Part shown: piece by piece, positions 6,442 through 11,283 of the stretch
Layout of the letters: each line of letters starts with the position of its first letter
How positions within the stretch are numbered: the first letter of the stretch is position 1
Origin: Gammaproteobacteria bacterium
Lineage (GTDB): Bacteria; Pseudomonadota; Gammaproteobacteria; Steroidobacterales; Steroidobacteraceae
DNA: 11,283 nucleotides
Reading direction: 5' to 3'
Assembly (NCBI GenBank): GCA_030040235.1
Contig: JASHUC010000380.1
Coordinates: 1 to 11,283 of the forward strand
Translations under genes and position numbers: made by a program
The notes under the pieces: model-generated
What the model saw: only the letters and a program-made list of their open reading frames with translations
The model's database searches: none
What the model was told of the DNA's origin: nothing

Positions 6442-7131
6442 ATGAAACACCTCCACATCCTCGTTCTTTGCACCGCCATGACGTTGGCCAGCGCCGCGGG
6501 CGCCGCGGCCGTCTATCCCCGCATGGCTCCGATTTCCCAGTACGGGACGGCCACTCGGACGGAGGAAATTGCGCTGGCGCGCAGCGCGGCCCCGGCCTCC
6601 ATCTCGAGTCACGCGCGGATTCTCGTTCTCGGCAGGCGCGGGTATCAGACCGCCGTGACCGGCGAGAACGAATTCGTGTGCCTGGTGGTCCGGTCCTGGG
6701 ACATGAGCTTCGACAATCCGGAGTTCTGGAACCCCAAGATCAGGTCACCCGAATGCTTCAACGCCGCCGGCGCCCGCTCGGTGCTCCCGCATTACCTCGA
6801 GCGAACCCGGTGGGTGCTGGCCGGCTATTCCATAGCCAGAATGGGCGCAGCGACAGCGGCAGCCCGTGCCTCCGGAAAGGGCATGAAGCCTGAGCGCGGC
6901 TCTCTTTGCTTCATGATGTCCAGGGACGGATATCTCAACGACAGCGTGGCAGGCCCCTGGCACCCGCACGTGATGACTTACGCGCTCGGCGGCAAGCCCA
7001 CGGATTGGGGTGCGGGCCTCCCCGGATCATGGGTAGAGGCCGACGACACGAACTACAAGCCCGTCACTATTTTCATGGTGATCGTACCCACGTGGTCGGA
7101 CGGCACGTCGGCTCTGGGTCGGCTCAACTGA
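6442..7131 (+). CDS. secreted protein of unknown function
   Basis: Protein of 229 residues with a clear Sec signal peptide: Lys2, a hydrophobic core ILVLCTAMTLASA, and likely cleavage near the AGAAA stretch (19-23). It looks like a member of an uncharacterised family of exported bacterial proteins. Conserved-looking parts are EEIALARSAAPASIS (41-55), GENEFVCLVVRSW (74-86), the FWNPKIRSPECFN segment (95-107), ARSVLPHYLERT (111-122), GPWHPHVM (171-178), DWGAGLPGS (188-196) and PTWSDGT (216-222). Cysteines at 80, 105 and 156 remain after processing. No catalytic motif or known fold is evident. ATG at 6442 is chosen because AGGAG lies 12 nt upstream; the in-frame TTG at 6430 would abut that site. 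It is probably translated from the M13 transcript. Confidence 0.88.
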   Translation: MKHLHILVLCTAMTLASAAGAAAVYPRMAPISQYGTATRTEEIALARSAAPASISSHARILVLGRRGYQTAVTGENEFVCLVVRSWDMSFDNPEFWNPKIRSPECFNAAGARSVLPHYLERTRWVLAGYSIARMGAATAAARASGKGMKPERGSLCFMMSRDGYLNDSVAGPWHPHVMTYALGGKPTDWGAGLPGSWVEADDTNYKPVTIFMVIVPTWSDGTSALGRLN

Positions 7132-7343
7132 CCGAGCGCGGGACGCTGTCGCGCACACCGGCCCGGAAGCGACCAGGCGACGCCGCATCGAGAAGGCCCT
7201 GCCGATACAATTCGTTGCATAGCGACGCCCGCTGACCCAACTGCGCCGCTTGGGAAGCCCGGCGAGCCGGCTCGGGCGTCCCGAGATTCAATCGCTTGGC
7301 GTTGATACCTATCCTGGTGAACGTTTTCGTGGTTGCCGGGCAC
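7124..7343 (-). pseudogene. possible 3' remnant of an unrecognised gene
   Basis: The - strand frame ending in TGA at 7124-7126 reads TFTRIGINAKRLNLGTPEPA and then SQAAQLGQRASLCNELYRQGLL. This stretch has natural-looking amino-acid composition and codon use, unlike the basic proline-rich chance frames around it. I do not recognise a family. The frame overlaps the end of the secreted-protein gene by 8 nt, and its upstream part loses any protein-like character near 7350. It may be the tail of a gene deleted during rearrangement, or chance. Confidence 0.2.
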
Positions 7344-7439
7344 TCACAGGATCTGTGCACCGGTGCAGATCGGCTGCGGAGTGCCGACGCAGCACCGCGG
7401 ATCTCGAATGATTGTAACTGCAACGTTGCCGGTCCTCTT
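7132..7439. other. intergenic region before the carbamoyltransferase operon
   Basis: About 310 bp without an intact gene. It contains the - strand remnant candidate, a CTCGGG/CCCGAG hairpin with a 3-nt loop at 7271-7285 without a T-run, the lux-box-like repeat at 7351-7370, and a 10-bp palindrome GCAACGTTGC at 7420-7429 just before the first gene. I could not find a convincing sigma-70 promoter. Confidence 0.5.
7351..7370 (+). promoter_or_regulatory. lux-box-like 20-bp inverted repeat upstream of the operon
   Basis: ATCTG at 7351-7355 and CAGAT at 7366-7370 are perfect inverted repeats separated by exactly 10 nt. This is the layout of LuxR-type quorum-sensing boxes (nnCTG-N10-CAGnn). A second, nested palindrome TGCACCGGTGCA occupies 7356-7367. 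The site ends 69 nt before the first start codon of the operon. No luxR/luxI gene is in the window and no clear -10 follows at the expected spacing, so this remains a candidate. Confidence 0.3.
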
Positions 7440-8177
7440 ATGGGAATGACTCGTGCCCTGCTGCGGCCGCTGTACCGGTGGGTGTGGCTCGATACGGCGC
7501 GGCGGGCGCGCAAGCTCCTCTGCTTTGCGGAGACCGAAGCAGACGGCGGACGCGATCTGGTATGCGCTGCCGAGGTGACGCGCGATCCCTTGCTCCGCAG
7601 GCACTTGATCCTCCATGCGCGCGACGAGCAGCGCCACGCGCAGTTGTTTCGTGGACGCGGCGCAGCTCTGATGCGAGCGCTGCCGGCACCCGACCGATCC
7701 GGTTATCGCGCAGACTGGCTCGCACCGGGCGAGCGCGGGCTGGATGACTTGAGAGTCCGGGAGCTCGACGCTGGCGCTCTCCTTGCCTTTCTGCATCTCT
7801 CCGAGAAATCGGCGGCAATGGATTTCGCATGCTATCGCGATGTGCTGTGGCATGACCCACCGACGCGTGCTCTGTTTGAAGAGATTCTTCGAGACGAGGC
7901 CTATCATATGAACTACACCTTTTCGGAGTTGGTACGGGTGTCGCCGCGGTACCACCGGGTGCTCCTGTGGCGGGCCCGTTTGGGTCGGCTGTGGAAGGGC
8001 TATTTGCGCCTGGCGCTCGCGCTCGCCGACCTCATCAGTGGGCTCCTTCTGACGGTACTGTACTTCACTGCGCTCGTGCCTTTTGCCTACCTCGCCAAGC
8101 ACGCTGCCCGGCAGGAGCCGCACGGGTGGTTCCCCGTCTCCACGGAGCGCAGTGCTTCGCTCGAAAGGCAGTACTGA
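7440..8177 (+). CDS. membrane-anchored ferritin-like (rubrerythrin-type) di-iron protein with SxtJ-like C-terminal tail
   Basis: Protein of 245 residues. The N-terminal ~170 residues look like a ferritin-like four-helix bundle with a repeated ligand pattern: Glu31 or Glu33 (FAETEADG) on helix 1, E63-x-x-H66 (DEQRHAQLF) on helix 2, Glu122 (HLSEKSAAMDF) on helix 3 and E153-x-x-H156 (DEAYHMNY) on helix 4. This is a complete set for a two-iron site, so an oxidase, oxygenase or peroxidase role is possible. The C-terminus has a hydrophobic segment at about 189-219, then a short tail with KHAARQEPHGWFPV. That tail resembles SxtJ-type membrane proteins that accompany O-carbamoyltransferases. ATG 7440 is taken as start; ATG 7446 is equally possible, and neither has a good Shine-Dalgarno sequence. 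The stop lies one base before the carbamoyltransferase start, so the two are translationally linked. The exact reaction is unknown. Confidence 0.85.
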   Translation: MGMTRALLRPLYRWVWLDTARRARKLLCFAETEADGGRDLVCAAEVTRDPLLRRHLILHARDEQRHAQLFRGRGAALMRALPAPDRSGYRADWLAPGERGLDDLRVRELDAGALLAFLHLSEKSAAMDFACYRDVLWHDPPTRALFEEILRDEAYHMNYTFSELVRVSPRYHRVLLWRARLGRLWKGYLRLALALADLISGLLLTVLYFTALVPFAYLAKHAARQEPHGWFPVSTERSASLERQY

Positions 8178-8178
8178 C

Positions 8179-9966
8179 GTGAAGATCCTTGGAATCTCGG
8201 CACATTACCATGATTCCGCGGCGGCGCTCCTCATCGATGGCGTGCCGGTTGCCGCGGTGCAGGAAGAGCGGCTCTCGCGCCATAAGAACGATGCCGCTTT
8301 CCCGCTGCTGGCGATCGAATGGTGCCTGGATCAGGCGGGCATTGGCTCCGCGGCCCTCGACGCCGTGGTCTTCTACGAGCGTCCGATGCTCAAGTTCGAC
8401 CGTATTCTGACGTGTGCGCTGCGCGAGTTTCCGCGCTCCTGGCGTGCGTTCCCTATGGCGATGAAGAACTCGCTCGGGGGCAAGGTCTGGATGCGCGGCG
8501 TGATTGCATCCCACTTGGGTGTCGCGGGGCGCAAGGTGCTGTTCACGGAGCACCATCAATCGCATGCCGCAGCTACATTCCTCACCGCGCCCACGCACCG
8601 CGCAGCGATCCTGACGACCGATGGCGTGGGAGAGTGGGCCACGCTATCGATCGGCATGGGAGCGAGGGGCTCTGGCCGTCGCACGTCTATAACCATGCTG
8701 CGTGAAGTCAGGTTTCCACATTCGCTTGGCCTGCTCTACTCGACCTTCACGGCGTATCTCGGCTTCGAGGTCAACGAGGGAGAGTACAAAGTGATGGGAC
8801 TGGCGAGTTACGGCCGCCCGACACTCGTCAACGAAGTCCGTAGGCTCATTCGCCGCACCCCGGATGGGGCCTTCGCGCTCGATCTCGATTACTTCGAGTT
8901 CCATACCACGGCGCGGCGCTGCTATTCGTCACGATTCATCGATCTGTTCGGCCCACCGCGCAGCCCCTACGACCCGATCGACCTGCAGACCGCCGAGGGA
9001 AGGCGGTTTGCGGACTGCGCAGCGAGCGTGCAGCAGGTGCTGGAGGAGACGCTGGTGGACATTGCGCGCGCGCTGCGTAAAGAAACGGGATTAACGGACC
9101 TGTGCATGGGCGGCGGTGTGGCTCTCAATGGTGTTGTCAATGCCCGGATCCTCGCCGAATCGGGTTTCGAACGGCTATTCGTTCCTTCGGCCCCGGGTGA
9201 CGCCGGCTGCGCACTCGGGGCGGCGCTCTATGCCGACCGGATTCATTTCGGCAACCCGGATCGTGAGGTCCCGGACCATCCGTTTTGGGGGCCGGCCGTC
9301 GATGGAGCGGCGCTTGCGCAGCTTGCGCGTGAAGACCGTCAGGTCTGGGATGAACTCGACGATGCGGAATTGATCGAGCGGACCGCGGACGATCTCATCG
9401 CGGGGCGAATCGTCGCATGGATGGATGGTGCACTCGAATTCGGACCGCGAGCGCTCGGGCACCGCAGTATTCTGGCTGCGCCGCACGGTGCGGAGATGCG
9501 CGACAGGCTCAACCGCGATATCAAGTACCGTGAGGAATTCCGGCCGTTCGCGCCGGTCGTACCGATCGAGGAAGCTGATCGGTACTTCCAGCTACCGCTC
9601 GGTGGGGTGCGCCTTGCACGCTTCATGTCGGGCGTCTTCCCCGTTCGGCCAGAGTGGCGCGCAAAGCTCGCCGCGATTACGCACATCGACGGCACCGCCC
9701 GAGTGCAAACTCTCGAGCGTGACATGGCGCCTCGGCTCCACGCATTGCTCAAATGTTACGGACAGCGCAGCGGGATACCGGTGCTGCTCAATACCTCGCT
9801 CAACGTCGCGGGAGAGCCCATCGTCAATCGCGCCGTTGAGGGGTACTCCACCTTTCGGCGCAGTGGAATCGACGTGCTTATCGCGGGCCGGACACGCGTG
9901 GCGAAGCGAGCGACATTCGCAACACAAAAGGAGACCGTCGCATGCTCAAGAAGCATGGCAAGATGA
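8179..9966 (+). CDS. O-carbamoyltransferase of the NodU/CmcH family
   Basis: Cytoplasmic enzyme of 595 residues that transfers the carbamoyl group of carbamoyl phosphate, via carbamoyl-adenylate, to a hydroxyl of a sugar or metabolite. The N-terminal Kae1-like domain shows His11-Asp12 (HYHDSAAALLIDG), EERLSRHKND, the metal-binding HHQSHA (His125, His126, His129), TTDGVGEW, GEYKVMGLASYG and GGGVALNG (311-318). The C-terminal domain shows LEFGPRALGHRSIL (419-432), YREEFRPFAPV and the NTSLNVAGEPIV stretch (538-549). All family motifs appear intact. GTG at 8179 is chosen because the protein begins VKILGISAHYHDSA, as family members do, one base after the preceding stop. The last 25 nt overlap the DUF5989 gene. 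The acceptor is unknown; the neighbours suggest an envelope glycan or a specialised metabolite. Confidence 0.95.
   Translation: MKILGISAHYHDSAAALLIDGVPVAAVQEERLSRHKNDAAFPLLAIEWCLDQAGIGSAALDAVVFYERPMLKFDRILTCALREFPRSWRAFPMAMKNSLGGKVWMRGVIASHLGVAGRKVLFTEHHQSHAAATFLTAPTHRAAILTTDGVGEWATLSIGMGARGSGRRTSITMLREVRFPHSLGLLYSTFTAYLGFEVNEGEYKVMGLASYGRPTLVNEVRRLIRRTPDGAFALDLDYFEFHTTARRCYSSRFIDLFGPPRSPYDPIDLQTAEGRRFADCAASVQQVLEETLVDIARALRKETGLTDLCMGGGVALNGVVNARILAESGFERLFVPSAPGDAGCALGAALYADRIHFGNPDREVPDHPFWGPAVDGAALAQLAREDRQVWDELDDAELIERTADDLIAGRIVAWMDGALEFGPRALGHRSILAAPHGAEMRDRLNRDIKYREEFRPFAPVVPIEEADRYFQLPLGGVRLARFMSGVFPVRPEWRAKLAAITHIDGTARVQTLERDMAPRLHALLKCYGQRSGIPVLLNTSLNVAGEPIVNRAVEGYSTFRRSGIDVLIAGRTRVAKRATFATQKETVACSRSMAR
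9927..9933 (+). promoter_or_regulatory. strong ribosome binding site of the DUF5989 gene inside the carbamoyltransferase gene
   Basis: AAAGGAG lies 8 nt before the ATG at 9942, within the end of the carbamoyltransferase gene. It supports ATG 9942 rather than the in-frame ATG at 9963, and is the best Shine-Dalgarno sequence of the operon. Confidence 0.7.
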
Positions 9967-10154
9967 GACGCAGTCTGGTGGTATTCGGCAGTGCCGGTGG
10001 ATCGATCGCCGATCTCGCACGGGGCATGTGGCGAAGTGGCCCCGCCAAGCGCTGCCTGCTACCGCTAGCCGTTTTCCTCTCTGTTATCGGGCTCGTTCTG
10101 GTCCTCGCGGCAACCGTCGAGGCGCTGGCTCCATTCGTCTACTCCATTTTCTGA
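9942..10154 (+). CDS. DUF5989 (SxtK-like) small membrane protein
   Basis: Protein of 70 residues with one membrane helix (about 38-60: CLLPLAVFLSVIGLVLVLAATV) after a basic N-terminal part, ending in EALAPFVYSIF. The pattern LP-(x)n-G-L-V-L-V-x-A-x-(x)n-L-A-P-F-(V/I)-Y-x-(I/L)-F is that of DUF5989, the family of SxtK from saxitoxin clusters. These proteins occur directly beside O-carbamoyltransferase genes in many bacteria and probably tether or assist the enzyme at the membrane; the mechanism is not known. The gene overlaps the end of the carbamoyltransferase by 25 nt and has its own strong ribosome binding site, as expected for a partner needed in high amounts. The family core begins near residue 18, so the first ~17 residues are an extension here. 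Confidence 0.85.
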   Translation: MLKKHGKMRRSLVVFGSAGGSIADLARGMWRSGPAKRCLLPLAVFLSVIGLVLVLAATVEALAPFVYSIF

Positions 10155-10168
10155 GACGCCTCCACGTT

Positions 10169-11134
10169 GTGGACGCATTAGAGGATATGCTCGCATGTCC
10201 GGCTTGCGGCGGTCCTCTCGCGGGCAGCTGGCGATGTCGGGAGTGCGAGGTCACGTACGCGGCCCCCGATGGCGTGCCGAACCTTCGCCTTAGAGGCGAC
10301 ACGTGCACCGACACCGTGCGGCGCTTCTACGAGCGCGCTCCCTTTCCCGGCTACCGGCCGCACGAGAGTTTGCCATCCCTATGGGCACGGGCCGAACGTA
10401 ACGAGTTCGCCCGCCTCCTCAACGAGGCGATTCCGAGCGATGCCCGCATACTGGAGATGGGGTGCGGCACCGGGCAAATGAGCCTTTACCTGGCACGCGC
10501 GGACCGCCTGGTCATCGGCGCCGACCTATCGCGCTCGGCTCTGCTGCTTGGCCAGGCCGCGGCGCAGCGCTTCGGCCTTACGCGCGTGCAATTCGTCGAA
10601 ACCGATTTACATCGTCCGGGTTTGCGTGCCGGTGCATTCGACGTCGTGTACTCCTCGGGCGTCTTGCACCACACGCCGACCCCGCGGGAATCCTTTGCGC
10701 ATATCGTCCCCTTAGCTCGGTCCGGCGGGATCATCATCGTCGGTGTTTACAACGCTTTCGCGCGCATCCCACTCCGGTTGCGGCGGCTCGTCGCCCGGAT
10801 CTCCGGCTATCGCTGGGTTCCCCTCGATCCGGTGCTGCGAGAACGCGACGCTGAGCCGACGCGGCGCGAGGCTTGGTTACGGGATCAATATCAGCATCCG
10901 GAGGAGCACCGGCACACCCTCGGCGAGGTACAGAGCTGGTTCGCCGAGAATCACGTCGAGTACATCAGGGCGTACCCGAGCGCACTTCTCGGCGAGCGTC
11001 CGCATAGCCTCCTCACTCCGGCGACCGATACCTGGAGTCTTGAAGCCTGGTTGGCACAGCTCGCGTGGATGGGGACCTTGGGGCAGGAGGGGGGACTTTT
11101 CGTGACCGTGGGCCGTCGACGGGCGACGATGTGA
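10169..11134 (+). CDS. class I SAM-dependent methyltransferase with N-terminal Trm112-like zinc ribbon
   Basis: Protein of 321 residues from GTG 10169. It opens with a zinc ribbon: Cys10 and Cys13 (CPACGG), Cys23 and Cys26 (CREC), followed by the DGVPNL turn typical of Trm112-like domains. A class I methyltransferase domain follows, with motif I E96-M-G-C-G-T-G102, acidic motif II Asp119 (IGADLS), DVVYSSGVLHHTPTPRESF and GGIIIVGVYN. The YNxFARIPLRLRR stretch and the long helical C-terminal part resemble methyltransferases of lipid, sugar or quinone-like substrates; I cannot name the acceptor. The start is uncertain: GTG 10169 gives VDALEDMLACPACGG, while ATG 10187 would leave only two residues before the first zinc Cys. 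The gene begins 14 nt after the DUF5989 stop, and its stop overlaps the next start by 4 nt, so it belongs to the operon. Confidence 0.9.
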   Translation: MDALEDMLACPACGGPLAGSWRCRECEVTYAAPDGVPNLRLRGDTCTDTVRRFYERAPFPGYRPHESLPSLWARAERNEFARLLNEAIPSDARILEMGCGTGQMSLYLARADRLVIGADLSRSALLLGQAAAQRFGLTRVQFVETDLHRPGLRAGAFDVVYSSGVLHHTPTPRESFAHIVPLARSGGIIIVGVYNAFARIPLRLRRLVARISGYRWVPLDPVLRERDAEPTRREAWLRDQYQHPEEHRHTLGEVQSWFAENHVEYIRAYPSALLGERPHSLLTPATDTWSLEAWLAQLAWMGTLGQEGGLFVTVGRRRATM

Positions 11135-11283
11135 GTCGGCGCCTCATCACCGAGGCTCTATTGGCCTGCCTCGGGATCGCATTGCTGCTCGCGGCGTTCG
11201 CTGCCGACCAGAGCTGGTGGGATAGGCACTTCCTGCCGATCTTCCCGCTGGGACGCGCCACTCTGGTGGCTGTGGAGCATGCG
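11131..11283 (+). CDS. N-terminus of a one-pass membrane protein (runs off the window)
   Basis: GTG at 11131 overlaps the methyltransferase stop in a GTGA junction, a common sign of translational coupling. The 51 residues available begin VSRRLITEALLACLGIALLLAAFAAD, that is an n-region with two arginines followed by one hydrophobic helix (about 9-24). They continue with QSWWDRHFLPIFPLGRATLVAVEHA, likely on the outer face of the membrane. No domain can be recognised in this fragment, and the DRHFLPxF motif is the only distinctive part. It may be an envelope protein acting with the carbamoyltransferase pathway; that is inference from position only. Confidence 0.7.
   Translation, partial: MSRRLITEALLACLGIALLLAAFAADQSWWDRHFLPIFPLGRATLVAVEHA

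Noticed and set aside
7271..7285. CTCGGG-CGT-CCCGAG hairpin as an intrinsic terminator of the secreted-protein gene
   Set aside because: Stem of only 6 bp, 140 nt past the stop codon, and no T-run follows.
7296..7439. 48-codon N-terminal extension of the ferritin-like protein from TTG 7296
   Set aside because: It covers the lux-box-like repeat and has no family resemblance or ribosome binding site; the family-like protein starts at the ATG at 7440 or 7446.
9425..10168. Upstream extension of the methyltransferase frame for about 248 codons
   Set aside because: It overlaps the conserved C-terminal domain of the carbamoyltransferase and all of DUF5989 and is Ser/Arg-rich without motifs; the methyltransferase begins at the zinc ribbon.

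Overview
The window is GC-rich bacterial DNA with dense, mostly short-spaced genes, frequent GTG/TTG starts and no rRNA, tRNA, CRISPR array or intact insertion sequence. The gene content fits a soil or sediment bacterium with a secreted-enzyme lifestyle: a kumamolisin-type S53 protease, an M13 (neprilysin-type) protease, an APC permease and an O-carbamoyltransferase operon. A high-GC Pseudomonadota is my best guess, with Acidobacteriota possible, but no gene here settles the lineage.

Left part (1-3890). A 5'-truncated S53 sedolisin gene on + converges with an APC-family amino-acid permease on -. About 730 bp without a convincing intact gene follows (2853-3584). It holds a possible C-terminal scrap of a MutS-like ATPase on the - strand and then a run of six stem-loops between 3227 and 3544, two of them with perfect 10-bp stems. 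A small DUF3303-like gene lies next on the - strand.

Middle (3891-7131). A divergent control region of about 370 bp carries a promoter-like motif, a 10-bp palindrome and a GntR/FadR-like inverted repeat. It is followed on + by a secreted M13 metallopeptidase and a secreted protein of unknown function. The ribosome binding site of the second gene sits inside a 6-bp stem-loop.

Right part (7132-11283). After about 300 bp containing a 20-bp lux-box-like inverted repeat comes a tight five-gene + strand operon that runs off the window. It encodes a membrane-anchored ferritin-like di-iron protein, a NodU/CmcH-type carbamoyltransferase, a DUF5989 (SxtK-like) one-pass membrane protein, a SAM methyltransferase with an N-terminal zinc ribbon, and the start of a one-pass membrane protein. 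All junctions are 14 nt or less, or overlap. I infer a membrane-associated pathway that carbamoylates, and perhaps oxidises and methylates, a glycan or small metabolite. The C-terminal tail of the ferritin-like protein resembles that of SxtJ, the other small membrane partner often seen beside such carbamoyltransferases. This suggests that the di-iron protein takes the SxtJ place through a fusion, and it is the most interesting observation in the window.
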